A DNA stretch of 64,000 nucleotides, taken from NCBI RefSeq assembly GCF_020520425.1, contig NC_079487.1, positions 106,798,141 through 106,862,140 of the forward strand, written 5' to 3'. Made by a program: the position numbers and the translations under genes. Under the pieces are notes generated by a model. It was not told the DNA's origin and did no database searches. It was given only the letters and a program-made list of their open reading frames with translations. Shown one piece after another: positions 34,712-45,328 of this stretch; the stretch's first letter is position 1, and every line of letters begins with the position of its first letter. Origin of the DNA: Spinacia oleracea (taxonomy: Eukaryota > Streptophyta > Magnoliopsida > Caryophyllales > Amaranthaceae).

Positions 34712-34870
34712 AATGAGTTGTGACGTAGTGGTTAAAATATGTGACTAATAAATGAGAGGTCACGGGTTCGAAACTTATAACTAACATTGATCATGATCAA
34801 GGAAATATATGACATGACATGTCAAGGATGACGATATGTGACGAGATAGCTGAAATTGAGTTGAAACTGA
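34712..34870 (+). mobile_element. tRNA-derived SINE-like sequence
   Basis: GTTGTGACGTAGTGGTTAAA resembles an A box and, about 40 bases on, CACGGGTTCGAAACT a B box of the RNA polymerase III promoter. The 3' limit and any poly(A)/duplication are not clear. Confidence 0.5.
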
Positions 34871-35669
34871 TAAGTAAACTGATAAGATTGTTGTTTGCAT
34901 TACTGGTTTGGTAAACTATTATTTTTTAAGTACCTGAAATTTTAAGTTTTTAATTGATATTTTATATATTTCTACATTTAATTTTTTTGTATACGGAGTA
35001 ATTATTAATAGAATATTGAATCTCAATTAACTTTTTTTTCATTATTGTAATTGAAATTTATAATGTGAACATCGAAATAATTAAATAAAACAAACAAGGA
35101 CAAAATTTTGAGTTTTAAGGGTACTTTCGTTCGAAAGGAAGTTAAAAAGATTCAACATTTTCTTTAATACTGCGTACAGATTAAACTTAAGTTCAGAGTA
35201 AAAAAAAAAAGCAAAATAAATAAAATATAAAAACCACTAATCTTCCCCAATCCCACCTACCCCTCAAAGTCTAACATCAAAAGTTCAAAACCCAACAACA
35301 TGACAACATCACGTGAAGTTTCTCTCTCCCCTTCTCCTTCTCCTTCTTCCCCTTATCCTTCTTCTAGTTCCTTCCTCCATTTCTTCTTCACCGTTCTACT
35401 TCTTCTTGAAACAAAAAATTGAAGAATGGATCTGCGATATTGTTAGTTCATATCAAATGTATGTGCGATATTTGCCGTTGGTCATATGCAGTCTCTGTAT
35501 GTTTTTTTTTCTTCTGAATTTTGATTTTTGAAATGCTTTGGAAGTGACAAATAAATTTAAGTTGCTGACGTTTCAGCTCCTTAAACCCAGACGTTACTCT
35601 GAACAACGTTTCGATTTCAGTCGACTTATTCACCTTCAATTTTATTTCAGCTCTTTACCAAACGCTTTT
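34871..35669. other. intergenic; pyrimidine-rich tract at 35318-35410
   Basis: The tract CTCTCCCCTTCTCCTTCTCC and what follows looks like the 5' leader of a gene, and an open frame of 72 codons (35313-35531) is Leu/Ser-rich, but no following exon or family match supports a gene. 35520-35669 is the left flank of the solo LTR. Confidence 0.35.
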
Positions 35670-37696
35670 TGTAATACCCCGAATTTCTAAAACTTGATTA
35701 ATTATGCTTAATTATTTTTATTTAGCTTAAATTCGTTTTGAATCCAAATTTTTGAACCTTGTTTTGATTAACGAAGTTTTATTTTTAAATTCAATATCGT
35801 TACACGATTTATTATTTGTCAGATTTTATAATTTAATTTCATATTTACGAGCTTAAGCTACCTTTTAAATTCTAAATTATATTTCATAATATATAAAAGA
35901 TTTTAATAATTTCAAAAACGTTCTTATCAACGACTAATTTTATTCGAAAACTAAATTTATTTTATTAGAACTTTATAAAAGAATTATTCTGGAAATTAAT
36001 TTTAATGATTCTATTTTCATCCAAAAATAGCAATAGAAATTCTGAAAATTTTGCAACAATATAAATATTTACCAAATTCCCTTTTGACCCATTGAAACCA
36101 AGTCAACCCTTCTTTTCTCCTCTTCTCTGTCGTGTAACTTGGGCAAATGGAAGCCATGGTGCTTGCCATGTATTGTATCTAAGATCTCTAGCTTTGCTGA
36201 TTCACTTCCCTAAATTACTAGCTTTCATTAGTCATCACCTCCCTTTTTCCTATTCTCTTACATTTGTCATCTATATTTCTTGCAAATTAAAACATCAATT
36301 GCATAAATTATTCAATCTCATTTCTATAATAGCTCCTTTGTTCAGAGTCTGGAAAATCAAATTCCAAAATTTCACCATTGATGAACATAGTGTTCTTCAG
36401 CATCACCTTCGTTCCAGTTTCAGAACACCACCACCACCACCATTAACTACTACCGGAAACCACCAAAAACAACCACCCAGTACCACCACAAACTCCGTTC
36501 TCCGCCTCGCACAACCTCCCCTGTCTCCCTTGCCTTTGCGCCCAACTCCCTGTCTTCCTCTCCTCCACGCAGCCACCACATCAGTGTACCCCCACCACCG
36601 CGTCGCCCAGGTTCCGTCCACCTTCAGCCGACCACCACTCCCACACCCCTGCATCTCTCCTCCAACCTCCCCTGCCTTTTCTCCCTCACCTCCGCGTAAA
36701 CCGCAACCCTGCAACCACCATCACCGCCGCGCCCTGCTGTCCCCTTTCCTTCCGCCTCACTGTCGCGCCGCCCTGGCTGGGCCGCCGTCCCTTCTTCCTT
36801 CTTCCCTTCCTCCCTCCTCTCCTTCCTCTCTTCTCCTCCTGCTCGTGTCTTCCCCTGCTCGTGCCTCCCTTCCCAGAAACCACAAATCAGTTTCAATTGA
36901 AACTTGATTTATTTTCCCCTCAAACCCATAACTAAATTGGGCCACTTTCCTTTGGGCTTTGGGTAAGTTAAAAACTGAATTATAATTTTCAGATTTCCAA
37001 TATTATCAATATTCATGTTTTAATAATTCTTATGATATAACTATTTACTAATAAATTATTTATGATTTTTTTTAGGTTTTTAAGATTCTAGTATTATTTA
37101 TCAAATTAGAATTTAAATATTATTTTCATGAAAATCGATTTATAAACTATATGTATATTTCGATTGAAAATTCTATTAATAACATTTTCGTTAAATTTCG
37201 AAAATAGAATTTTATGAAAATTCGTTATTCATTACTTACAAAATTTGTTATTTATAGAATGTTGATTTTAAATTATTTATCGTTTTAGTTACTAATTCAA
37301 TAATTTAATATTCTGAAAGAAATCGGACTTGGAGCTCAGGAAGAACGATCCATCAAACAGGAAGGGTAAAACCACAGTTGAGGTAACGGTTATTGCTAGT
37401 ACCCGCAATCCCTTCGAAATGTATTTATGAATGATGTTATGAGTGATTGATGTTTTATAATGATGTTTTATGAATTGCGGGATTACAAGTATGATTTGAT
37501 TGAATTGTTTTACGATAATGCAGCTTTATGCAAAGTATTGATTTAATGAATTATTATTATTCCTGAAAGAAATGATTTTATGAAATAACGAGATTTAATG
37601 GTTTATTGAACCACCCTGAAGGATTGAGATTTTCCTGATTAATGTTCGATTAAAAGAAATGTAAACATGATAAATAAAAGTGTAAGAACTGGTCAA

Positions 37697-37895
37697 GTTC
37701 CCCTGATATGGAGCCCATGCTCCCCCTGATAAGAAGCACTGGCTTCCCCTGATATGGAACCAAGGTTCCCCCTGATAAGAAGCACTGGCTTCCCCTGATA
37801 TGGAACCAAGGTTCCCCCTGAAACGAAGCACTGGCTTCCCCTGTTATGGAGCATTGACTCCCCCTGTTATGAAGCACTGGCTTCCCCTGTTCGTA
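37697..37895. repeat. tandem array of short palindromes in the solo LTR
   Basis: Units of about 23 bp of the form CCCCTGATAAGAAGCACTGG-CTT and CCCCTGATATGGAACCAAGG-TTC alternate, giving a ~46 bp higher-order unit repeated about four times. Each unit centre is an imperfect palindrome (GGAACCAAGGTTCC, AAGCACTGGCTT, GGAGCCCATGCTCC). Confidence 0.88.
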
Positions 37896-37945
37896 GGAGA
37901 CGTCCTACCATGTTTTCCTGTAAAGTCCTGACGACCAGAATAATA

Positions 37946-38270
37946 CTCCATCCGTCCCATAATATAGTGCCCGTTTGACCAAAATCACGGTTATTAAGGT
38001 AAAGTATAACATTGATAATAAAAACAATAATTATTTGTTTTTTCAAGATAAAGTACATGTTAGTTGGCTTTTATGGAGAGAGAAATTAGAGATTAAAGGT
38101 GTGTACATAATAAATAGGCCTAAAAAAGACAAAAATCAAGCACATGGGTTGAATAAAAGTCAAAAAATACAATTTTCAAATTAAAAATTAATGGTTTAAA
38201 ATAGAAATAGGCACATCATTTAGGGACACCATTTTAGGAAAACAGGCACTATATTATGGGACGGAGGGAG
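37946..38270. mobile_element. Stowaway-type MITE nested in the solo LTR
   Basis: Left end CTCCATCCGTCCCATAATAT and right end ATATTATGGGACGGAGGGAG are inverted copies; TA flanks both sides. 325 bp, non-coding. Confidence 0.92.
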
Positions 38271-38829
38271 TACTGTTAAAAGGAAAAAGATTAATGAAAT
38301 GATGTTCCTGAAATAATGTTCCTGAAATGATATTCCTGAAACGATGTTTCTGAAATGACGTTATTGAAATGATGTTTTTGAAATGATGATGCTTCTGAAA
38401 CAAGGATTTATTAAATGTTTTACTATATTCTATTCTTCCTGTTTATTAAATAAAATGAATTGAAATGATGTTACGATGCTAGGGTAACTTGTTACTGAGT
38501 CTTCGGCTCACCGTTTTGTTTTCCGTTTTAGGTGCTGCTGGGGACCACGGAAACGAGTAGTGGCGAGGATTTCACTATTACCAAGTTCACCTAAGTTAAT
38601 GTTAAGTTGTAACAAGTTTCAGTAAAGATTCGAGATTAAGTTATGTACTTTGATTAAGGAATTGAGAAGGATGATTATGTGAATTTTGGAGTTTAATAGC
38701 TTATGATTGATAGTTGCCTTGTAATTCCCAAGAGGGAGTTACGGCGGGTAATGTCCCGACCGAATTAGGTTAATTCCGCTGTTAATTATGATTAAATAAT
38801 TGAATTAGAGGTCGGGATGTTACACTTTT

Positions 38830-39073
38830 AATCTTTTAAGGTGACTTAAAATTTTAGCACCTAATCATTTAAGGTGACTGAAAGTGGTTACCAAACAGAG
38901 CCTTAATTTTACGCATCCTAACACTTCAAAAGTCATGAAGTTTAGTTACTATTTCTATAATAGTGATATTACTGAAATACCCTCAAATTCTTTCTTAGTT
39001 TTTTTCTTGTCTTTTCCTTAACAATAGAGAATTTACGGTTACCCTCCTACTACGCCAGGCCACGTAGTCATAG
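38830..39073. other. right flank of the solo LTR, possible MITE relic
   Basis: CACCTAATCATTTAAGGTGA and a terminal-repeat-like GGTTACCAAACAGAGCC near 38890-38905 resemble the end of a hAT or Harbinger MITE interrupted by the LTR. No gene. Confidence 0.35.
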
Positions 39074-39593
39074 TGTTAGAATTCAATATTTCTTTACTTG
39101 TATTTTGTTTATCTATTGCTTTCTAGGTCTAATAGTTTTCTAAGCTTTAGATAATATTATTATGTTTCTAGCAATGCAGCGTTCACTTGAAGTTTAAAGC
39201 TAATTCAAAATGAACCTTTATGAGAGGAATGGACCAATACCCATCATCGAAAGTTATCTTTGCTTAATTACTTGCGCTGTTGTTAGTCTTTATAGATATT
39301 GTGTTGTCGCATGTTTTAAGCTTTTCAAAACACAACAAAGTCTTCCCAAAACAAATACATTCTCGTTGTCAGTCCCGCTTGTGTATGTTGTGCTCACACA
39401 AGCGCCCCGATCAACCTTCGACCCTCGCTCTTGTTGCCAATAGGCAAGAGTTCCCATGCATTCTAAATCCAGCTTCCGCTCCTGCCCCAAGCCTTGAGAT
39501 AGATTCACTTTCTACACAAGGCTTGCGCCCTTGCATCCCCCATAGGCAAGAATACGCCGCTTGATCTGGTGTCAAAACACTCAAACCGTGACA
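39074..39593 (+). mobile_element. probable 5' LTR of a Ty3/gypsy remnant
   Basis: It ends in CCGTGACA directly before a primer binding site, and a matching TG start (TGTTAGAATTC) lies 520 bp upstream. No second LTR is in reach, so the left limit is inferred from the TG...CA rule only. Confidence 0.5.
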
Positions 39594-39594
39594 C

Positions 39595-39607
39595 TTGGTA
39601 TCAGAGC
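39595..39607 (+). other. retrotransposon primer binding site (tRNA-iMet type)
   Basis: TTGGTATCAGAGC is complementary to the 3' end of plant initiator tRNA-Met, and sits one base after the presumed LTR end. Confidence 0.8.
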
Positions 39608-39659
39608 CAAGGTTCAAACCTAGGCATTAAGAGGCCCGAGCAAGCAATTTAAGATAGGA

Positions 39660-40010
39660 TCAATAGAAGAAAGACTAGCATGGCTAGAGAACAAGTCAGA
39701 AAACTGGACCCGACTCGAGGAAATTGTGATTAGCTGGCCAAGCCAAAGAAATAGAAAGACTTGAGAATGCGGTCGTCGAGCTCATGCAAGAGAAAAAGTG
39801 ATTCATGAACAACTTAGCTTTGTTCCAGGGCAAGCTGAAAAAGCACTAGAAAAGTGTGTGACCCTGATGTGCGCTGTAAGAAGTGACTTGGGTGGAGGTG
39901 GGGCGCTGAAGATTAAACCTCCATAGCCTCGAGACTACAACGACGCTAGAGACTCAAAGAAAGTTGATAATTTATCAACATGGATTATATGAAACACCAA
40001 TCTGATTCAA
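39660..40010 (+). pseudogene. gag fragment of a Ty3/gypsy element (broken)
   Basis: ATG at 39680 reads MAREQVRKLDPTRGN, then stops. Further on, in shifting frames, come LENAVVELMQEK and KPP*PRDYNDARDSKKVDNF, which resembles the P-x-x-Y-x-G-x-R-D-x-x-x-x-x-N-F box at the start of gypsy gag domains. Several stops; the rest of the element is missing. Confidence 0.6.
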
Positions 40011-40365
40011 TATAATATATACGTGAAGAGATTATATATTCAGACTATACATATGAAATCTGCTTTCCCATAAGATCTTAGCTTAATTAACGGCTCAAGT
40101 CCCTACACAGGTGTAAGCACATTGTTCACTGTTTTCGAAGTTTGATATTGAACCTTTGTACCTCCTACGGTTCATACAATGGTTTTAGTTATATGCTTAA
40201 AATTTCATCCAAACAACGTAGCACAATCTAATTAGCTCGAGCTGTTTTATGCTTATGTTTTCTGATTACAACTTTACAAGACTGTAGTTTCACGCTCAAA
40301 ACTTGTGGGGCTGAACATGGTTAGAGTTTGTCACCTATTTTTGTAACAAAGTTTATGTACTCACT
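40011..40365. other. 3' flank of the ARM-repeat gene
   Basis: AT-rich, presumed 3' UTR and downstream region of the minus-strand ARM gene. Nothing else seen. Confidence 0.4.
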
Positions 40366-41490
40366 TTAAGGATGAGATCCCCATAAAACTTCAGCAACAA
40401 CAGTAGCAGCTTCTGCCTCAGTAACACAGGCAGCACTAGCTCTCCTCACTATCTCCATCTTAATTTCCTTCTTTTCTCTCTTCTCCATCCCTTCTCCTAC
40501 CTCTACTTGCACGGCCAACCTTGCAATGCACCCAGAAAACGGATTACTCGACGAACATTCACCTTTTTCTCTTCCCAAATCATCATCTACACTTTCAGTT
40601 TCAGACTCAACTCTTTGCAAAGACACAAGCTTCTCAACCAACCCACAATCAATCATGGACTTAATTACTTCCTTTCTACCGAAATACGCCATTTCAGTAA
40701 GGCAGTGCATTGCCATTAATCTTACCTCCATATCTTCTGAGCTTAACAAGCCAATTATAATGGGGATTTCGCCGTTTAGCTCCATCTCATTAACCAAATG
40801 ACCTTTACATGATTTCACTAAAGATACGAGAACCTCAATTGATTGTTTTGAACCCATTTGTACTAGTTTAGGAACTGTAAAACCCATTAACAAATCTCCT
40901 ACAAAAACATTCCGATTGAACATAACCAAACAAGCTATCGCGCACCCGGCTTTTAGTCGAACAGTTGGTGGGCAAGAATCATCACATAGTAGCGACTCCA
41001 AAACCGGGAATAGCCTCTCTTTAAGGATCAAATTCTGCAATTCTAGATCAAACCCAGTTGAGATTCGACCCTCAAATTGATCAATAGCTCTCAGTTTCTC
41101 CTCCTCATCACATGATTCCAGGAGTAATTTAACAAGATTTCTGATATTTTCGTTATCAAAACAGAGCTGAATTTCCTTCTGAATCAATAAACCAAGGCGA
41201 GAGATTTCGTAAGAAATTAGACGGCGTTGAACGAAGGATCGAGGGCTGTAACTCTGACACGATCTCAAATTATTAACAAGGGTTTTGAGATGATTCAGAT
41301 TAAATAGAATTGGATCTTGAGGAGAGAGATAGGTTGATGCTCTGTTTTCAAGCTCTATAAGATAATTGAGTTGGGGTGAGTTTACGTCAATTATACTTAA
41401 ATAATAAAGGGAATTGGTTTGAATATGATCCAATCCTGTATTTAGAGCTTGAAGAAATGACATGATTTGATTAGAGTCATCGTCATCCAT
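40366..41490 (-). CDS. armadillo (ARM)-repeat protein, intronless
   Basis: One exon, 374 codons plus TAA. The start at 41490 (MDDDDSNQIMSFLQALNTGL) has a good context (GCCATGG); an upstream in-frame ATG at 41598 would add 36 hydrophobic residues and is less likely. An N-terminal helical region is followed by ARM-like helices: TVRLKAGCAIACLVMFNRNV, KLVQMGSKQSIEVLVSLVKS, ELNGEIPIIIGLLSSEDMEV then RLMAMHCLTEMAYFG. There is no U-box or F-box. It resembles plant ARM proteins related to U-box E3 ligases (PUB-ARM) but lacks the catalytic domain, so a scaffold or protein-binding role is inferred. Its 5' side was hit by a MULE at 41665, about 175 bp from the start codon. Confidence 0.85.
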   Translation of the reverse strand: MDDDDSNQIMSFLQALNTGLDHIQTNSLYYLSIIDVNSPQLNYLIELENRASTYLSPQDPILFNLNHLKTLVNNLRSCQSYSPRSFVQRRLISYEISRLGLLIQKEIQLCFDNENIRNLVKLLLESCDEEEKLRAIDQFEGRISTGFDLELQNLILKERLFPVLESLLCDDSCPPTVRLKAGCAIACLVMFNRNVFVGDLLMGFTVPKLVQMGSKQSIEVLVSLVKSCKGHLVNEMELNGEIPIIIGLLSSEDMEVRLMAMHCLTEMAYFGRKEVIKSMIDCGLVEKLVSLQRVESETESVDDDLGREKGECSSSNPFSGCIARLAVQVEVGEGMEKREKKEIKMEIVRRASAACVTEAEAATVVAEVLWGSHP

Positions 41491-41664
41491 GGCTGAAGTC
41501 AATGGAAGAAGATGGTGAGGAGGAGAGAGAAAGAGAGGTAGATGGATGTTTAGAGATAAAGAGGGTTTTATGCTTCGCACGATGAAGAATGGTTTCAACT
41601 ACTAGTCCAATTTCGCGGGACTAACCATTCAATTCAAACGGTCCTCATAAAGTCACAAAGTTTA
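41491..41664 (-). promoter_or_regulatory. remaining native promoter/leader of the ARM gene
   Basis: Only about 170 bp separate the ARM start codon from the MULE. The 9 bp duplication CAAAGTTTA (41656-41664) marks the insertion point. No TATA box is evident. Confidence 0.45.
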
Positions 41665-41879
41665 TACAAACTTTTGTATAAGGCGGTCTTACCGGTAAGA
41701 CCGCTTTGTTGTCACTCATCCTACCACGTGGAATTAATGACATCAGCATTTATTTTATTGTTTATTTATTTCAAAAATATATATGCACCCATTTTCTATT
41801 TCTAAACCCTAATTTTCGGCAGTCTTTCTCTCTCCTCTCTTTCTCTCTCATCTCGTTCTCTCGGCCTCCGTCATCTCCT

Positions 41880-42780
41880 AAACTCTACAACGGAAATCAT
41901 GAAGCAGACGACGGAGAAGACATCAATGGTTGGTTGTTGAGGTAATTCTTCTCCCTATCTCCTTCATCTCTCCTCCATTTTTCCTCATTTCGAATTTCGA
42001 TTGATTTTTTGGTGTTATCTTACAGCGGTTGGCCACCGCAAGATCCACCACAGCCTATGCTTTTTTATCACGCCGCCGCTGCTCGTCAAGATTCGAGAAG
42101 GAGGAGAGCGGAGAGGAAGGAGGAGAGCCGCGCGGATGGTGGAAGCGGGGAGCAGTGGCGGCGATTCACCTCCTCGCAAACCTACGGCGAGCCGCTGCGG
42201 TTTCGGTCTCGACGTTATCGGCGGTGACTGCGACGGGGCGGAAGCGTGAAGTAGAACGACGAAGGAAAAAGAAGTCTAATATAGTGGTAATGGAAGCCTT
42301 CGCCCGCCACCAAGGTTGCTCGTGTGTCCGCCTCAGCCGAGAAGTCGATTATGATGATAAATGGCGAAGGAAACAGGTTTGATTTTCTACAATATGTAGA
42401 TTTTAATTTTATTTATCTGAAATTATCATGTTGCTGGAATTTTTGGATTTTGATTTTTATGTATGCGATTTTGTTTTTGTTTTGATTAGGTTTATGTTTC
42501 GTTTCGATTGAATTGTTTAGGTTTTTTCTAATTTCCTCTTTTGATTTAGGTTTTTTCTATTTTTGAATTTCTGACAGGAGGAGGATTTGCCACTGGTGGT
42601 TGCTTCTGGTGGTTGTCGTGGAGGCTACAGTCACCACCCTGGTGCTGGAAGTTGCGGTGCTCGGGCTTGCTGGTGCTCGGTGTTGTTCATGTTGTTGGTG
42701 TGATAATCGGACCAATTGATGCAGAAGGGAAGCCTTTCCGGTGGCTGCTAAGACTTGCGGTGTCGCGAATTAGCAATTGA
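41880..42780 (+). other. captured gene-like segment in the MULE (unidentified)
   Basis: GC content rises sharply against the AT-rich surroundings. A leader of CTCTCTC type, a possible donor GAG|GTAATTCTTC near 41940 with an acceptor TTACAG near 42025, an Arg/Ala-rich open frame (42029-42382), a donor-like CAG|GTTTG at 42377 and an acceptor TTCTGACAG near 42578 are visible. I recognise no protein domain, so a functional gene is not claimed. Confidence 0.4.
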
Positions 42781-43344
42781 TTGCTGTTATTTAATTAGTT
42801 TTAGGTCTTTTGTTTCAGTTAAGAATATGGTTCTTTTAGTTAAGAATGTTGATGGGTTAGTTAAGAATGTTGGTGGTTTAGTTAATTTCATTTTGAATGC
42901 TTCTTTTAGTTATAATTTATTTTGTTTTAGTTACTAATATTGTTGTTTTAGTTACAATAATTTCATTTTAGTTAAGAATTATTTCATTTTAGTTAAGAAT
43001 AATCTTGTTTAGTTAAGATTAAATTTCTGAGTTTTAGTTAAGATTTTCTGAAATTTAGTTAATATTTTCTCATTTTAGTTACGAATTTTTGAGTTTAATT
43101 TAAAATTTCTGATTTTCTATGTTTTAGTTATGAATTTGTAAGTTTTAGTTACGATTTTCTTGGTTTTAGTGAAAGTTTTTTGAATTTTAGTTACGTATTT
43201 TTTAGTTTCAATTCAGGGCTTTAGTTTCGATTTTTTGAGTTTCACGAGTTTAAGTTACGATTTTCTTGGTTTTAGTTAAGATTTTTTGACTTTTAGTTAT
43301 GTATTTTTGAGTTTTAGATAACGAATTTCAGAGTTTTAGTTAAG

Positions 43345-44062
43345 ATATAAAATTTTTAAGCATTGAAACCAATTAGTTAAGCAATTGAATCAATTAGTTA
43401 AAAAATTAAACTATTAAGTTAAGCTTCAGAATCAATTAGTTAAACAATGTAATAAATTAGTTAAGCAATGTAACATATTAGTAAAACCATGCAATCAATT
43501 AGTGAAACACTGAAACCAATTAGTGAAGCACTGGAAGCAATTAGTAAAGCACTGGAAGCAATTAGTGAAGCACTGGATTTAATTAAGTTAACCACTGGAA
43601 CTAATTAGTTAAGTTTGAGATTCAATTAGTTAAGCAACGAAACTAATTAGTTATACAACGAATCCAATTAGTTAAACAATGAACCAATTAGTTAAGTACT
43701 GAAACCAATTAGTTAAGCAATGAAATCAATTAGTTAAGCATTGCAACTAATTAGTTAAGCTTTTATGAGTTTTAGTTAATAATATATTTGTTTTAAATTA
43801 ATAACTATTTGACTCATAAGTTTAACTATTTTGTTATTCAATTAGTTATGATTTTATTACTTTTAGTTATGTTTAACACTAGTTTAGTTAGTACCCAAAA
43901 AAATTGAAAATTTTTAATTTCGAAAAAAAAATTAGAATAAAATTCGAATCGGAAAAAAAAAAGAAAAAGTTTAAGCCTGAAATTCAATTAGTTAAGCCTG
44001 AAATCCAATTAGTTAAGTTTGAACACCAATTAGTTAAGCCTGAAGTCCAATTAGTTAAGCCT
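43345..44062. repeat. minisatellite with core TTAGTTAAGC inside the MULE
   Basis: Two blocks (43345-43770 and 43975-44062) of the ~21 bp unit seen at 9941-10797 and 16212-16735. In the second block the unit is exactly 21 bp and in one frame encodes a 7-residue repeat E-I-Q-L-V-K-P (frame 43904-44218); I take this as chance. Confidence 0.9.
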
Positions 44063-44318
44063 GAAAAAAAAATCTATTTTTTTTTTCCAAAAAAAAAAAA
44101 TTCAAAAAAAAAAAAGTTGACGTCAGCACATGCGCCAACATGGCTGCCAACTAGGCTGTCAGCAAGACTGCCAACTAGGCTGCCAGCAAGACTGCCAACA
44201 AGGCGGTCTTTCCTGTGAGCCGGTCTCACACAAAAGTTTCTGCAAAGTTTAAAGGATTTAAAAAATAAATTACATAGGAGAAATGCATCATATAGCTAAT
44301 AGGATTGGATCGGAAATA

Positions 44319-44688
44319 CTCCCTACGTTTCTTTTTGTTTGTTCCGTATTCTTTTTAGGGTGTTTTACATGTTTGTTACGTGAGAGAATCTTTCCTTTTA
44401 TAAACTTATTATACTATCATTTTTTGTGCCAACTTTTAATTTTAATTGGTCCAATTTTTTCAACTCATTAAATTTCTTTACAATTTCCCAAGTATGTTAA
44501 GTTAGCAATCTTTGTTCCATTATTGGTTCATTTTGATAAATAAAACAATCTTATTGGTTGTTGTAATGATTACTAGATTGAGGTTTTACTTTGGTTTATT
44601 TTTTTAATAAAAAAGAAAAATAATCTTTATTATACGTTAATAAACGTGCAAAACTCCAAACGTAACAAACAAAAAGAAACGGAGAGAG
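44319..44688. mobile_element. Stowaway-type MITE, diverged
   Basis: Left end CTCCCTACGTTTCTTTTTGT, right end the inverse (ACAAAAAGAAACGGAGAGAG). TA on the left and TG on the right. 370 bp. Confidence 0.85.
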
Positions 44689-44743
44689 TGAACTATAAGC
44701 TCTAAAACTTTAGGCTTACGGTTTATTTAGAGGGGATTCGTAA

Positions 44744-44870
44744 ATCTATACTATATATTAAAAAGAGTTTATAATAAAATATACTTCGTACAAGGTTTGA
44801 AACCCTAATCTCAAGTTTAAAGGATAAAACTTTTACCACTAAGCTATTACATGTTTCATGGTATTATTGT
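44744..44870 (+). mobile_element. truncated Helitron 5' end with internal tRNA-like sequence
   Basis: TCTATACTATATATTAAAAA is nearly identical to the 5' end of the Helitron at 58826-59065. About 55 bases in, the minus strand has a tRNA-like stretch (CTTAGTGGTAAAAG and GGGTTTCAAACC). No CTAGT hairpin end was found downstream. Confidence 0.5.
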
Positions 44871-45328
44871 AAAATAATACTCCGTACTACATAAGAGTAT
44901 ATACATAATTAAATGTAATTGTTATTAATGTAGTAACCCGAGGCAGTACCCGAACCCAAAAACTAATTCCGTCATTGAAAGTCGTGGTTATAAATTCTTG
45001 GCAAAATATACTCTGTATTAATTAACTTTTATGAAATAATTTCATTTGACAATTTCACCTTGCAATCGGTTTTGAACAAAAATAAATAATCTATACTAAT
45101 ATTTAAAATAAATTTTTTTTGCCACCATGAAATAATGTCCTCTCCCCTTCATTTTTATTTTTTTTATTTTTATAAAAAAAACCACCAAATCATTATGTAT
45201 TTTCATTCTTATTTTTAGTAATTTCACATTCCAATTGCAATTGAATAATTTGTATCAAACTCCAAACTTCATGAAAAAAACAACTTTTAGGAGTGCCTAA
45301 GTGATCAATTTCCACTCCCGTAGGGAAC
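44871..45328. other. AT-rich intergenic DNA
   Basis: No gene seen. One TACTCCGTA copy at 44878-44886. Confidence 0.4.

Larger units (their letters stand above)
35670..38824 (+). mobile_element. solo LTR of a large LTR retrotransposon
   Basis: Begins TGTAATACCCCGAA and ends TCGGGATGTTACA, so it has TG...CA ends with a short inverted repeat. It is bracketed by a 5 bp duplication CTTTT (35665-35669 and 38825-38829). There is no internal retroelement sequence, so it is a solo LTR left by recombination. Its 3155 bp includes a later Stowaway MITE (325 bp). Very long LTRs with TGTAA-C/T-ACCCCGA starts occur in Tekay/Del-type chromoviruses; that assignment is tentative. It contains a proline/serine-rich open frame (36092-36907, 271 codons) from a pyrimidine-rich stretch, probably not a gene, and a palindrome-rich tandem array at 37697-37895. 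Confidence 0.85.
41665..44242. mobile_element. non-autonomous MULE carrying gene-like sequence and a minisatellite
   Basis: A perfect 9 bp duplication CAAAGTTTA (41656-41664, 44243-44251) flanks inverted ends: left TACAAACTTTTGTATAAGGC, right (inverted) CAGAAACTTTTGTGTGAGAC; both continue into GACCG(C/G)-rich sub-terminal repeats. A 9 bp duplication is the Mutator signature. Inside, in order: a pyrimidine-rich leader (41820-41880); GC-rich gene-like sequence with plausible introns (42000-42780); TTTTAGTTAAG tracts; the TTAGTTAAGC minisatellite; a GACGTCAGC block; and AGGCTG(T/C)CAGCAAGACTG-type repeats at the right end. No transposase. A gene-derived interior would make it a Pack-MULE-like element. 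Confidence 0.85.

Noticed and set aside
34712-34870. functional tRNA gene
   Set aside because: A and B boxes are recognisable but there is no cloverleaf with anticodon arm and no acceptor pairing; a SINE is more likely.
35313-35531. 72-codon Leu/Ser-rich frame resembling a signal peptide
   Set aside because: CT-rich low complexity, no downstream exon and no family match.
36092-36907. 271-codon open frame, Pro/Ser/Leu-rich
   Set aside because: It lies wholly inside the solo LTR, comes from a pyrimidine-rich stretch with frames open on both strands, and shows no domain.
43904-44218. frame encoding a 7-residue repeat E-I-Q-L-V-K-P
   Set aside because: A by-product of a 21 bp minisatellite; the flanking codons are poly-Lys and poly-Phe low complexity.
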